Shown: one piece after another, positions 8,371 through 17,135 of the stretch
How the letters are laid out: each line of letters begins with the position of its first letter
How positions within the stretch are numbered: position 1 is the stretch's first letter
Assembly: GCA_003212315.1 (NCBI GenBank)
Contig: QCQB01000004.1
Coordinates: 62,001 to 126,000, forward strand
Direction of reading: 5' to 3'
Length of the DNA: 64,000 nucleotides
Source of the DNA: SAR116 cluster bacterium AG-447-C21
Lineage (GTDB): Bacteria > Pseudomonadota > Alphaproteobacteria > Thalassobaculales > Thalassobaculaceae
Notes under the pieces: model-generated
Databases searched by the model: none
The model's input: only the letters and a program-made list of their open reading frames with translations
Told to the model about the DNA's origin: nothing
Made by a program: the position numbers and the translations under genes

Positions 8371-9054
8371 TTGAATGTTTACTTGAATATTATCTCAGAA
8401 AAAGCTTCTCCTAAACGACGGCTAAGATTGTCGCAACGAAGTCAATCCAAAAAAATATATTCCCGTTCGGGAAGAATTAGTAGCTTAATCAAGCTTTTCT
8501 TCCCAGCTATAGCTTTGGCTATAGTGGGGCTTACTTTTGCTTGGCCTCAAATAATGCCCGATAAAAGGAAGTTTGGTGTAACCGCAAACCTCGTAGAAGA
8601 AATAGGAGTGGATGGACTCTTAATCGAGCAACCAAAATATGTTGGAATGGATAAGTCCCAACGCCCTTATCAAATCTCAGCCATAAGCGCCGCACAAAAA
8701 GACAAGTCTGACGATCAAGTTATTCTTCAAGGCCCAAAAGCCGATATCTTTCTAAACACGTCCGGCTGGATAGCAATCAATTCAAATCAAGGGGTATATT
8801 ATCGCAGCAACCAAGTCCTGGAACTGTCAGGTGACGTCATTGTTTTTCACGATAAAGGATATGAATTCAGAACAAAGTCTTTAAAAATAGATTTATTAAA
8901 TGGGATAGGGTCAAGCACGAGTCAAGTTAACGTTCACGGATTGGCCGGCGAAATATCATCACAGGGGCTCGAGATTAACCGAGAAGGAACAAGGGTTCTT
9001 TTTACTGGCAAAACCAAAGCCATTTTAAGAGGCTCACGCGGGAGTGATTTGTGA
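8371..9054 (+). CDS. lptC: LPS export protein LptC
   Basis: LptC anchors the periplasmic LptA bridge to the LptBFG transporter. The 227-residue product has a basic N-terminal tail, one membrane helix at about 37-56 (LIKLFFPAIALAIVGLTF) and a periplasmic domain with the family stretch PKYVGMDKSQRPYQISA. The only possible starts are TTG at 8371, directly after an in-frame stop, or TTG at 8383; no ATG is in frame near there and no strong ribosome site is visible. The 3' end overlaps lptA by four bases (GTGA), so the two are probably translationally coupled. Position between RNase D and lptA supports the call. Confidence 0.88.
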   Translation: MNVYLNIISEKASPKRRLRLSQRSQSKKIYSRSGRISSLIKLFFPAIALAIVGLTFAWPQIMPDKRKFGVTANLVEEIGVDGLLIEQPKYVGMDKSQRPYQISAISAAQKDKSDDQVILQGPKADIFLNTSGWIAINSNQGVYYRSNQVLELSGDVIVFHDKGYEFRTKSLKIDLLNGIGSSTSQVNVHGLAGEISSQGLEINREGTRVLFTGKTKAILRGSRGSDL

Positions 9055-9890
9055 GCAGTTTAAAAATATCAAATATGATAGTCGTATGTTTACTAACACT
9101 GTGCTTTGTAATAAGTCAGGACAGAAATAATACTGCTTTTTCCCAGTCAAACTTTGAAACAAAATTTGACCCAATACACATCGAGGCAAACGAAGGTATC
9201 GAGTGGTTATCTGACGAAAAAGTTTATATTGCACGCGGTGAGGCAACTGCGAAACAAAATAACTTCCAATTGAAATCTGATGTCATAAAAGCTCACTATC
9301 GAGAAACGCAAACAAGCGATACTGAAATATATCGGTTAGAAGCTATTCGCGAGGTGATCGTATTAAGCTCCAACCGAATAGCTTATGGTGATTATGGTGT
9401 CTACGATTTAGATAATAGTGTCACAGTATTAACAGGAAAAAACCTTAGATTAAAAACTGCCTTAGAAACTATAAAAGCCAGAAAACGTATAGAATACTGG
9501 GACAAAAAGAGATTAGCGATTGCAAAAGGGAATGCAACCGCTCAAAGAGGAGAAAAACAAGTTAGGGCTGACACTTTGTCGGTGTACTTTTCAAAAACTA
9601 AAGATGAGTCCCTAGCTGCGAATCGAATAGAGGCGGTTGGCAACGTGAAAATTTCCACACCAAACGAGGTGGCGGTTGGTGATGAGGCAGTCTATTATAT
9701 AGAAAAAGAACTTGTTACCCTATTGGGACATGTTAAAATTACCAGAGGAAAGTCACAATTGAATGGTTCTATTGCGGAAATAGATTTGAAGACTGGTAGG
9801 AGCCGTTTGCTATCTAAATCAGGGCTTGATGGCAATCAAAAAGTAAGAGGACTATTTACTCGTGATGTGAAGCAACCTGAAAAAAAGTGA
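9051..9890 (+). CDS. lptA: LPS transport periplasmic protein LptA
   Basis: It begins with GTG at 9051 inside the lptC stop. Residues about 9-32 form a signal peptide ([14 protein letters not shown], then AFS). The mature protein is two tandem OstA/LptA-type beta-jellyroll modules: [28 protein letters not shown], of which the part [12 protein letters not shown] (about 55-67) is diagnostic, and [18 protein letters not shown] (about 152-170). At 279 residues it is longer than E. coli LptA (185). Alphaproteobacterial LptA proteins are often longer. It carries LPS across the periplasm with LptC and LptB, its neighbours. Confidence 0.88.
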   Translation: MSSLKISNMIVVCLLTLCFVISQDRNNTAFSQSNFETKFDPIHIEANEGIEWLSDEKVYIARGEATAKQNNFQLKSDVIKAHYRETQTSDTEIYRLEAIREVIVLSSNRIAYGDYGVYDLDNSVTVLTGKNLRLKTALETIKARKRIEYWDKKRLAIAKGNATAQRGEKQVRADTLSVYFSKTKDESLAANRIEAVGNVKISTPNEVAVGDEAVYYIEKELVTLLGHVKITRGKSQLNGSIAEIDLKTGRSRLLSKSGLDGNQKVRGLFTRDVKQPEKK

Positions 9891-9894
9891 TTTT

Positions 9895-10698
9895 ATGGTT
9901 AATAAAGAAATAGATATCCCCTCGCGAAATAAACAGCGCCAAGACCCCAATAGAACACCAAGATTGGTGAGACAAAATGGGGGTTTAGTCGTAAAGAATA
10001 TAGGGAAAAGGTTCAACATGCGCCCTGTAGTACGCGACGTCAGCCTGCATCTAAATCGAGGCGAAGCAGTCGGACTATTAGGACCAAATGGTGCCGGAAA
10101 AACAACATGTTTTTATATAATAACTGGTCTTATAACTCCTAATTACGGATCTATCTTTCTAGATGGAACAGATATTTCGGAATTACCAATGTTTAAAAGG
10201 GCACGATTGGGCATTGGGTATCTTCCTCAAGAAGCCTCTATTTTTCGAGGTCTTTCTGTCGAGCAAAATATTCGCTCAATCTTGGAAGTTACAGAATCAA
10301 ACAATGATCGGTGTGATGCATTATTAGAAGACCTTTTAGCAGAATTCTCGATTACTCATCTGCGCAGAACCCCCGCTTTGGCGTTATCTGGAGGGGAGAG
10401 ACGACGAGTCGAGATTGCCAGATCGTTGGCGTCACAACCAAACTTCATACTTCTTGACGAACCATTAGCAGGGATAGATCCAATTGCACTAAATGAAATA
10501 AGGGATCTCATAGCCCATTTAAAAGACAGAGGGATTGGCGTTTTGATAACGGATCATAATGTTAGGGAAACTTTAGACATTATCGATAGGGCTTATATAT
10601 TAAACGACGGTGCCGTTCTAATGGAGGGACCACCTTCTGAAATAGTAGCTCATAAAGACGTACGGCGAGTTTATCTCGGCGACCGGTTTAAACTATAG
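9895..10698 (+). CDS. lptB: LPS export ABC transporter ATPase LptB
   Basis: This is the cytoplasmic ATPase that drives LptFG. Walker A is GPNGAGKT (63-70), the Q-loop is in YLPQEASIF (109-117), the signature is LSGGE (164-168), Walker B is FILLDEP (184-190) and the switch His is 221 (TDHNV). The sequence [17 protein letters not shown] is typical of LptB. It has about 30 extra residues at the N-terminus compared with the E. coli protein (241 aa). It starts four bases after lptA. All residues needed for ATP hydrolysis are present. Confidence 0.95.
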   Translation: MVNKEIDIPSRNKQRQDPNRTPRLVRQNGGLVVKNIGKRFNMRPVVRDVSLHLNRGEAVGLLGPNGAGKTTCFYIITGLITPNYGSIFLDGTDISELPMFKRARLGIGYLPQEASIFRGLSVEQNIRSILEVTESNNDRCDALLEDLLAEFSITHLRRTPALALSGGERRRVEIARSLASQPNFILLDEPLAGIDPIALNEIRDLIAHLKDRGIGVLITDHNVRETLDIIDRAYILNDGAVLMEGPPSEIVAHKDVRRVYLGDRFKL

Positions 10699-10708
10699 GG
10701 CGCGCACA

Positions 10709-12283
10709 ATGGCCCTCTCACAACGGTTAGACCTCAGGCAGTCACAGTCTCTTGTGATGACGCCACAGCTACAACAAGCCATTAAACTATTACAATTATC
10801 TAACCGTGAGCTTTCAGATTTTGTTGAAGATGAACTTGAAAAAAACCCCATGCTAGAAAGAGATGAGGGTGAAAGCTCAACTCTACAAGAAGCGAATTCA
10901 GATAACATGACAGCCTATGATGATGCACAAGCTAATGAAGCGAACGCCCAAATTAGCACTGATGAGTTTGGTGAGGAAGCAACCGAGGACACGATGATGA
11001 GAACTACGGCTGAAACACTACCAGAGCAAAATGACGATCCAAATGACGTCGATTACGAAAATAATTGGGGCAGCGCTAGTTCCGAGAATACTGCAAACGC
11101 CGATAATTTTGGCCAAACAAATAACGAATGGACAAACAGCGGTAGTGGAGGAAATACAAGCTTTGACTCCGACAAGTTTAACATAGATGAAACGGCAAGT
11201 GACAGCAAAACTTTAAGGCAACATCTTTACGAACAATTAGGGATCGATTGTCCTGACCCAAAAGAACGTATTATTGGTGCGTATTTAATAGAGATGATTG
11301 ATGATACTGGCTATTTTCTCAATGATTCATCCGACTTAATGGAAACCCTTGGTTGTTCGCAGTTGGAAATCGATAATGTTTTTGAAAAATTGCAGTATTT
11401 CGAACCTTCTGGGGTTTTTGCCCGCAATTTGTCCGAGTGCCTGGCATTTCAATTGAGAGATAAAAACCGTCTAGATCCAGCCATGGCAACATTATTGGAT
11501 AATTTAGAGTTAATAGCGCAACACAAAATTAATGAGTTGAAAAAAATCTGCAATGTTGATGATGAAGATATGACTGAAATGATAGCAGAAATTCGTGCTC
11601 TGAACCCAAAACCGGGTTTAATTTATGAACAAGCTATCGAGGAAAATATAGCTCCAGATGTTTTAATGAAAGAAACGCCGGATGGAGCATGGATAGTGGA
11701 GTTGAACCCAGATAACCTGCCCAAGGTTTTAATAAATAACACTTACCATGCCAAAGTATCGAGAAAACATCTGCAAAAATCTGATAAAGAATTTATTAAC
11801 GACTGTGTCCAATCAGCAAACTGGCTTGTTAAATCTTTGCATCAGCGAGCAACAACGATTATTAAGGTAGCCTCCGAAATAGTTTCCCAACAGGATGCAT
11901 TTTTTCGATTCGGGGTTCAACATTTGAAACCCCTCGTCTTAAGAGATGTCGCCGAGGTTATAGGAATGCATGAAAGCACTATTAGTCGGGTAACTAATAA
12001 TAAGTATATTGCGACCCCTAGAGGAATGCTGGAGCTAAAGTACTTTTTTACATCCTCAATAGCATCAGCAGGAGGAGGGGACGCTTTTTCTGCGGAAGCA
12101 GTGAAATTTAAAATAAAATCACTTATAAACGAGGAACCAGCATCAAAAATTTTATCTGATGATAGAATCGTAGAATTACTCAAAAGTCATGGGATTGATA
12201 TTGCGAGACGAACAGTAGCAAAATACAGGGATGCTCTAAAAATACCATCCTCCGTACAACGCCGACGGCAAAAATCACTCTGA
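10709..12283 (+). CDS. rpoN: RNA polymerase sigma-54 factor
   Basis: The 524-residue protein has region I at the N-terminus (RQSQSLVMTPQLQQAIKLLQ, residues about 9-28), which binds enhancer-binding ATPases. A long acidic, Asn-rich region II follows at about 50-170, longer than in E. coli (total 477 aa). Then come the core-binding domain, the helix-turn-helix region (LRDVAEVIGMHESTISRVTN) and the RpoN box ARRTVAKYR at 499-507, which reads the -24 element. The start is ten bases after lptB, as in many proteobacteria. No enhancer-binding protein is in the window, and I found no convincing -24/-12 promoter here. Confidence 0.97.
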   Translation: MALSQRLDLRQSQSLVMTPQLQQAIKLLQLSNRELSDFVEDELEKNPMLERDEGESSTLQEANSDNMTAYDDAQANEANAQISTDEFGEEATEDTMMRTTAETLPEQNDDPNDVDYENNWGSASSENTANADNFGQTNNEWTNSGSGGNTSFDSDKFNIDETASDSKTLRQHLYEQLGIDCPDPKERIIGAYLIEMIDDTGYFLNDSSDLMETLGCSQLEIDNVFEKLQYFEPSGVFARNLSECLAFQLRDKNRLDPAMATLLDNLELIAQHKINELKKICNVDDEDMTEMIAEIRALNPKPGLIYEQAIEENIAPDVLMKETPDGAWIVELNPDNLPKVLINNTYHAKVSRKHLQKSDKEFINDCVQSANWLVKSLHQRATTIIKVASEIVSQQDAFFRFGVQHLKPLVLRDVAEVIGMHESTISRVTNNKYIATPRGMLELKYFFTSSIASAGGGDAFSAEAVKFKIKSLINEEPASKILSDDRIVELLKSHGIDIARRTVAKYRDALKIPSSVQRRRQKSL

Positions 12284-12334
12284 TTTTCGTCGCCTAGCGT
12301 TATCAATAATTAGTTCTTTTATACTTGTGGAAGG

Positions 12335-12363
12335 TTGACTTGGAGTAAAACCAGACATAATGT
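12335..12363 (+). promoter_or_regulatory. Possible promoter ahead of ptsN
   Basis: TTGACT at 12335-12340 is followed by an ATAATG/TAATGT stretch around 12357-12363, at a spacing of 15-17 bases depending on which hexamer is used. It lies in the 150-base gap between rpoN and ptsN and would give ptsN transcription independent of rpoN. It is a weak prediction by eye. Confidence 0.3.
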
Positions 12364-12435
12364 CCCGTCGACAAAAATACTGATGACTGTTTTCGAATTT
12401 AACAACAATTTGGTTGCTTCTTTTTGGATGCCGTA

Positions 12436-12894
12436 ATGAATATAATAGATTTTATATCGGCCGATGCTGTGGTTCCAGATTTCAAAGCGTCGAATAAACG
12501 GCAAGCTCTACAAATACTTGGCCGAAAGGCTGCTGATATCGCTGGATTAGAGCAGCATCTTGTGATGGATATCCTCATGGAAAGAGAACGACTAGGTTCA
12601 ACCGGCGTAGGCGCCGGCGTCGCTATTCCTCATGGCAAGGTCGCTAATTTAAACAAGTTATACGGTGTGTTTGGCAAAACTGACGAAGCAATAGAATTTG
12701 ATTCGATTGATGAACAGCCCGTCGACTTAATTTTTCTACTATTGGCACCCGATATAGCAGGAGCAGATCATCTAAAGGCACTTTCTCAAATATCCCGAGT
12801 GATGAGCGATAGTCAAATGTGCGGAAAATTAAGGAAGTTAAATTCGCGGGATGACATCTATACATTATTGACAGAAGCAACTGACCAAAAATAA
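12436..12894 (+). CDS. ptsN: PTS IIA-like nitrogen-regulatory protein PtsN (EIIA-Ntr)
   Basis: This 152-residue phosphoacceptor belongs to the nitrogen phosphotransferase chain (PtsP-NPr-PtsN), which in alphaproteobacteria regulates K+ transport, stringent response and nitrogen-related functions. The phosphorylated His66 is in GVAIPHGKV, preceded by the family stretch RERLGSTGVGAGVA. ATG at 12436 is chosen over TTG at 12424 because MNIIDFI matches the usual PtsN N-terminus. In many relatives a hibernation factor gene (hpf/raiA) lies between rpoN and ptsN; here the gap is only about 150 bases and has no such gene. Confidence 0.92.
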   Translation: MNIIDFISADAVVPDFKASNKRQALQILGRKAADIAGLEQHLVMDILMERERLGSTGVGAGVAIPHGKVANLNKLYGVFGKTDEAIEFDSIDEQPVDLIFLLLAPDIAGADHLKALSQISRVMSDSQMCGKLRKLNSRDDIYTLLTEATDQK

Positions 12895-12988
12895 AAATAT
12901 TAACAATTGTAACTTAAATATGCCTGCAATTAACGCTGGTTTTTGATAAAGCTGGGAATCAGATGGATCAAGTTTTTAAGGAGATGAT

Positions 12989-13684
12989 GTGACAGTACAT
13001 TCCGATAGTTTACCCAATAAAAACCCTAATGCTGCATACCCTGCGAAACCAAAAGATTCTTCTAGTCTCATAATACTTAAAAAGGATAACCTAGGGGTGC
13101 AAGTGTTGATGGGAAAAAGAGGACGAAAAGCAGTTTTCAGCAATGCTTATGTATTCGCAGGGGGGAAAGTTGATCCTTGCGACTCCCTCCCCAAACCCGC
13201 TAGCGAGCTTAATCCAGATATAGCGAGGAGAATATCGAGCGATACCGCAAAAGCTAAGAGCTTTGCTATGGCGGCTGTACGCGAAGCCTATGAAGAAACC
13301 GGTTTTCTATTAGGAGCATCAGGGGATTTAGGTGAGACTGGAAATGAGAGTTGGGATGAAATTCGCTCTATGAATTTAGCTCCTAATCTCGAAAAAATGC
13401 ACTATGTTGGACACGCAATAACGCCTGCGTCGAAAGCCGTAAGGTTCAATGCCCGTTTTTTTTACACCTGGGTACACGAGATGAGCGGAATATTAGGCGG
13501 AAGCGGTGAATTATCAGATCTAGCGTTTCTAAGTCTGCGGGACGCATTAAGCTTACCAATGGTGGACGTTACTGAGTTTATGCTAGAGGAAATGATTCGT
13601 AGGGAACAAACCGACTTTGCCGCCCCGACGACGTATCCATTTTTTGGATATAGAAAAGGACGCCAATATCAGCGATATACCTGA
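12989..13684 (+). CDS. NUDIX hydrolase
   Basis: This 231-residue protein starts at GTG 12989 behind AAGGAG. The NUDIX helix is present (REAYEETGFLLG, Arg98, Glu99, Glu102, Glu103), so it should hydrolyse a nucleoside-diphosphate-linked substrate with Mg2+. The Gly-rich start of the box (FAGGKVDPCD, about 57-65) is separated from the helix by an insertion of roughly 30 residues, unlike the canonical 23-residue box but like an alphaproteobacterial subgroup that resembles CoA/NADH-type pyrophosphatases. The substrate is unknown. It follows ptsN by 94 bases and is convergent to the metallo-hydrolase gene. Confidence 0.82.
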   Translation: MTVHSDSLPNKNPNAAYPAKPKDSSSLIILKKDNLGVQVLMGKRGRKAVFSNAYVFAGGKVDPCDSLPKPASELNPDIARRISSDTAKAKSFAMAAVREAYEETGFLLGASGDLGETGNESWDEIRSMNLAPNLEKMHYVGHAITPASKAVRFNARFFYTWVHEMSGILGGSGELSDLAFLSLRDALSLPMVDVTEFMLEEMIRREQTDFAAPTTYPFFGYRKGRQYQRYT

Positions 13685-13702
13685 TTAGCCAAATAAAAAT
13701 AT

Positions 13703-14608
13703 CTAAACCCGAATTTGATAATGACTATTTATAGTCATACCATCTGAGGAGATAATCTTTTCCTGCTCGACTAAATATATTACGGTGGCAAATAGAGACC
13801 TAGCGGCAGCAGCATATAGTTCTTGAGAAATATCCGCATACACTTCAGGTACCATCTCCTTCACAGTTTTCCTGCCAGATTGCAAACAAGCTAAGATTTT
13901 ATCTTCCCGCTCTCTCCTATGGGCTATAAAATCCTGCACCATTTGTTTCGGATTCCTTATTTCAGGTCCATGCGCAGGGTAATAAATATCATCCTTCCTT
14001 AAAAGCATTTTTTCTAAGCTGCGCATATAATCCCCCATATCTCCATCGGGTGGAGATACGATGCTTGTGGACCATCCCATAACCTGATCACCAGGAAAAA
14101 GTATTTTACGAGAATCCCAAGAAAAACATATGTGATTTGATGTATGACCGGGGGTATGTAGACATGATACGGACCAATCATCTCCCTCGATAACGGAACC
14201 ATCTTTAACAATTTCATCCGGAATGAATTCCATATCCCCTCCTGCCTCCACCTGTGCTTCTTTTTTTATTTTTCCGCTACCATGCGGACCAAATCCATAA
14301 GTGGGAGCAGAGGTCTTCGCCTTGAGTTCTTTTGCTGCAGGGGAATGATCATTATGGGTGTGAGTTATCAGAATATGTGATATGCGTTCTGACCCCAGAC
14401 CTTTTATCAAAGCATTCACATGTTCAGAAAGATCTGGTCCAGGGTCTATCACAGCGACGCGACCGTAGCCAAGAATATAAGTACCTGTCCCCCGAAAAGT
14501 AAATGGCCCAGGATTATTAGCCGTAATTCTTCTGATACCGGGTTCTATATCCTCTATAACTCCATAAGGTACATCAAAGTCTCGATTAAACGGAATTTTG
14601 ATACTCAT
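13703..14608 (-). CDS. Metallo-beta-lactamase-fold hydrolase (LACTB2-like)
   Basis: About 301 residues from ATG 14608, with GTG at 14620 as an alternative that would overlap the upstream stop. The metal-binding motif is THTHNDH (82-88: His83, His85, Asp87, His88), followed by HTPGHTSNH and PAHGPEI, which supply the remaining zinc ligands. The C-terminal helical part (QDFIAHRREREDKIL) is that of the LACTB2/winged-helix subgroup, hydrolases of esters, thioesters or RNA. The gene overlaps or abuts the FAH-family gene, so the two are co-translated. The substrate is unknown. Confidence 0.85.
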   Translation of the reverse strand: MSIKIPFNRDFDVPYGVIEDIEPGIRRITANNPGPFTFRGTGTYILGYGRVAVIDPGPDLSEHVNALIKGLGSERISHILITHTHNDHSPAAKELKAKTSAPTYGFGPHGSGKIKKEAQVEAGGDMEFIPDEIVKDGSVIEGDDWSVSCLHTPGHTSNHICFSWDSRKILFPGDQVMGWSTSIVSPPDGDMGDYMRSLEKMLLRKDDIYYPAHGPEIRNPKQMVQDFIAHRREREDKILACLQSGRKTVKEMVPEVYADISQELYAAAARSLFATVIYLVEQEKIISSDGMTINSHYQIRV

Positions 14609-14616
14609 AATCTCTC

Positions 14617-15465
14617 TCACTCACCAATAATTGGGTTCCTTAGAACCCCTATTCCAGATATTTCAATCTCACAGACATCCCCTGGCCGCATCCACACTTG
14701 TGGATTTCTTCTGGACCCTACGCCCCCCGGAGTTCCTGTTGCGATGACATCACCCGGAGAAAGCTCCGTAAATGCGGAGATATAATTGATCAACTTTGGA
14801 ATAGGAAAAATCATATCGGCAACTTTAGCATGCTGCATTATTTCACCATTTAAACGTGATTCTACAGTAACATTATCTAGATCCACCAGCTCTTCAGGTG
14901 TCACCATCCAAGGTCCAAAGCCACCGGTAGCCATAAAATTCTTACCCGCCGTAAATTGTGTGGTATGTCGCTGGTATTCCCGGACACTCCCATCATTGTA
15001 ACAAGAGTAACCCGCTATGTAATCAAATGCTTCCTCCTCAGGGATCCGGCGTCCAGGTTTACCAATAATAATTGCCAGTTCTGCCTCAAAATCCAAAGTA
15101 TCTGATTCCATTGGTGCAATAATGGCTTCCCCATGGCCTATCTGCGCATTTGCAAATCTGACAAATATCGTAGGCTCGCCCACTTCTCCATGCCCGCCCT
15201 CTAATCTATGGTCATGGTAATTTAGACCGACACACAATATTTTATCTGGATTGCCTATTACAGGAAGATAATTGATGTCTTCTAGACGTATATCTATCGG
15301 TTTTACTCCTAATTCAGCACCAATTTTCTCGAGGCAATTATTGGCTATCGCCGATTTTAAATTTGGAAAGCTTGATGCTGTGCCGGCATCCACCAATACA
15401 GCTCCTTCTTCTTTCATCAACCCCCACGTCTCTTTTCCATGGATAGTAAAGCTACCAAAACGCAT
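14617..15465 (-). CDS. Fumarylacetoacetate hydrolase-family protein
   Basis: A 282-residue enzyme of the FAH superfamily (C-C bond hydrolases, decarboxylases or hydratases acting on oxo-acids). Motifs: ILCVGLNYHDH (76-86), metal ligands Glu127 and Glu129 in DFEAELAIIIG, Asp158 in CYNDGS, and ATGTPGGVGSRRNPQ near the C-terminus. ATG at 15465 is preferred over TTG at 15480, because TGGAG lies eight bases before it and falls inside the longer frame. It sits between an epimerase gene and the metallo-hydrolase in a minus-strand operon, which fits catabolism of a sugar acid or aromatic-derived acid, but this is inference. Confidence 0.9.
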   Translation of the reverse strand: MRFGSFTIHGKETWGLMKEEGAVLVDAGTASSFPNLKSAIANNCLEKIGAELGVKPIDIRLEDINYLPVIGNPDKILCVGLNYHDHRLEGGHGEVGEPTIFVRFANAQIGHGEAIIAPMESDTLDFEAELAIIIGKPGRRIPEEEAFDYIAGYSCYNDGSVREYQRHTTQFTAGKNFMATGGFGPWMVTPEELVDLDNVTVESRLNGEIMQHAKVADMIFPIPKLINYISAFTELSPGDVIATGTPGGVGSRRNPQVWMRPGDVCEIEISGIGVLRNPIIGE

Positions 15466-15534
15466 ATTTATTTTCTCCAATAAAAAGGATCAAAAACCGT
15501 TTTCGATAAATGAAGCCTAGTTAGAAATTAAAAA

Positions 15535-16536
15535 CTATTTCCAGAACCCTCGCGAACTCAACATCCAGTCTTCGAAATCTTTATAAATCTCTGGAATATT
15601 CTTCGACAATTCGTATCCTGTATCTATCGTGAGCTTCTCAGAAGACATTGTCACCCTATCTCGTTCTCCAAATAGGTCTACATTCGCCTGTTCACCGGCA
15701 TACGCGAACCTATATTTAAATTCAGGAAAGGTTTTGGCTAAACATTTACACCATTCCTCTACACTCCAGGCTATGCCCGAGGTTATATTATATAAATCAT
15801 AAGTTAAATTTTCTTGATCCATAATAGCGTATAATGCCTCCGCAACATCGCGGCTGTAGGTCCAATCCCGCCTTTCCTTTCGGGACAATATTGCAGTAGA
15901 ACCAGAAAGTGCTAATAAACTGGCTTGCATTGGAGCACTAAGGGTATCTCGTAACCCTGTATCGTATTCCCATGGTCCAAAAATAGCACTCAGTCGCACA
16001 TTACAAACATTCACGTTCATAAGGCTCCCTAATCGCCGAGTTATTCGTTCACTGGCAAATTTTGATATAGCATAGAGAGTGACGGGGTCCTCTCTCGTTC
16101 CGTATTCATCTAAAACACCATCCCACCCAGTATCACCGAAGCCACCGTCTCCATAAGCAGACCCCGAACTAATATTTATAATACGCTTAACAGTTCCAGC
16201 AGCTTTTGAGGCCTTCAACGAATTAATCAATCCCATTACATTTACAGATAAAACAATCTCAGGTTCCTCCAGCTCCCTTTTTTGTCCAGCTGTGACCGCT
16301 GCACCGTGGAAGATCCGTTCTATATTGTTGTCTTTTATGATGCGGAGGACATTATCCAGGTTCGTTACATCACCCTGAACCAAGCTAAATTCTCCAGGTA
16401 AACTTGAGAATGCTCGTTCAGCCTCACTCGGTAATGGTATTTTATCAAAGGCGATTATTCGATCAGACCGACGTAAACCGGTCTCCACGAGATTTAAACC
16501 AACAAAACCGGAACCACCAATAACAAGGGTTGTCAT
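15535..16536 (-). CDS. NAD-dependent epimerase/dehydratase family protein
   Basis: Extended short-chain dehydrogenase of 333 residues. The NAD loop is GGSGFVG (7-13), the catalytic set is Ser124-125 region (ISSGSAYG), Tyr155 and Lys159 (YAISK). The substrate-binding half has SAIFGPWEYDTGLRDTLSAP and VEEWCKCL. The overall pattern resembles D-erythronate dehydrogenase/UDP-sugar epimerase-like proteins used in sugar-acid catabolism rather than in LPS synthesis, but I cannot fix the substrate. ATG 16536 has AGG seven bases upstream. The next gene downstream is the FAH-family hydrolase (54-base gap), and the pair may work on the same substrate. Confidence 0.85.
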   Translation of the reverse strand: MTTLVIGGSGFVGLNLVETGLRRSDRIIAFDKIPLPSEAERAFSSLPGEFSLVQGDVTNLDNVLRIIKDNNIERIFHGAAVTAGQKRELEEPEIVLSVNVMGLINSLKASKAAGTVKRIINISSGSAYGDGGFGDTGWDGVLDEYGTREDPVTLYAISKFASERITRRLGSLMNVNVCNVRLSAIFGPWEYDTGLRDTLSAPMQASLLALSGSTAILSRKERRDWTYSRDVAEALYAIMDQENLTYDLYNITSGIAWSVEEWCKCLAKTFPEFKYRFAYAGEQANVDLFGERDRVTMSSEKLTIDTGYELSKNIPEIYKDFEDWMLSSRGFWK

Positions 16537-16552
16537 CTGATACCTGCCAATT

Positions 16553-17080
16553 TTATTTGACGTCGGCAGCTACTTGAACTTTGATCATTTTATCTGGATT
16601 TGCTGGAGGCTCACCTCGTTCGATGTTATCAACAAATTCCATTCCAGAGGTAACCTTCCCCCAAACTGTGTATTGATTATTCAAAAATTGGGCGTCGTTG
16701 AAGCATATAAAAAACTGACTGTCGCCACTATGGGGATTTTGAGATCTAGCCATTCCAACTGTTCCCCGAACAAATGGTTCGTCTGAAAATTCGGATCGAA
16801 GTTTCTCACCAGAGCCTCCAGTACCCGTTCCTGTTGGATCACCTGTTTGAGCCATAAAACCCTCTATAACTCGGTGGAACACGATGCCATCATAAAAACC
16901 TTCTCTTGCAAGTTCTTTAATCCTATCAACGTGCTGCGGCGCTAGATCTGGTCGCAGGTCGATAACAACACGGCCATCTTTGAGGTCTATATATAATTGA
17001 TTTTCGAGGTCTTTTGCCTCTGTACTACTCGCAGTCATAATAAAAAACAATGCTCCAATTAATAAAAGTAAACGACCCAT
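16553..17080 (-). CDS. Peptidyl-prolyl cis-trans isomerase, cyclophilin type, exported
   Basis: A 175-residue cyclophilin with a signal peptide at residues 1-22 (LLLLIGALFFIMTASSTEA). The catalytic region is intact: FHRVIEGFMAQTGDPTGTG with the active-site Arg and Gln, then FFICFNDAQFLNNQYTVWG with the substrate pocket. It would accelerate prolyl isomerisation in the periplasm. It is flanked by cobQ upstream (55 bases) and the epimerase downstream (16 bases), so it is probably in the same transcript without functional relation. Confidence 0.93.
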   Translation of the reverse strand: MGRLLLLIGALFFIMTASSTEAKDLENQLYIDLKDGRVVIDLRPDLAPQHVDRIKELAREGFYDGIVFHRVIEGFMAQTGDPTGTGTGGSGEKLRSEFSDEPFVRGTVGMARSQNPHSGDSQFFICFNDAQFLNNQYTVWGKVTSGMEFVDNIERGEPPANPDKMIKVQVAADVK

Positions 17081-17135
17081 GCCACACTCCAGGGATCAAG
17101 GTTAATAATGAAATTTACACAATACTCACGTGCAA

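Noticed and set aside
8375-8386. ATG at 8375 as the lptC start
   Set aside because: It is out of frame and stops after three codons; the LptC frame begins at TTG.
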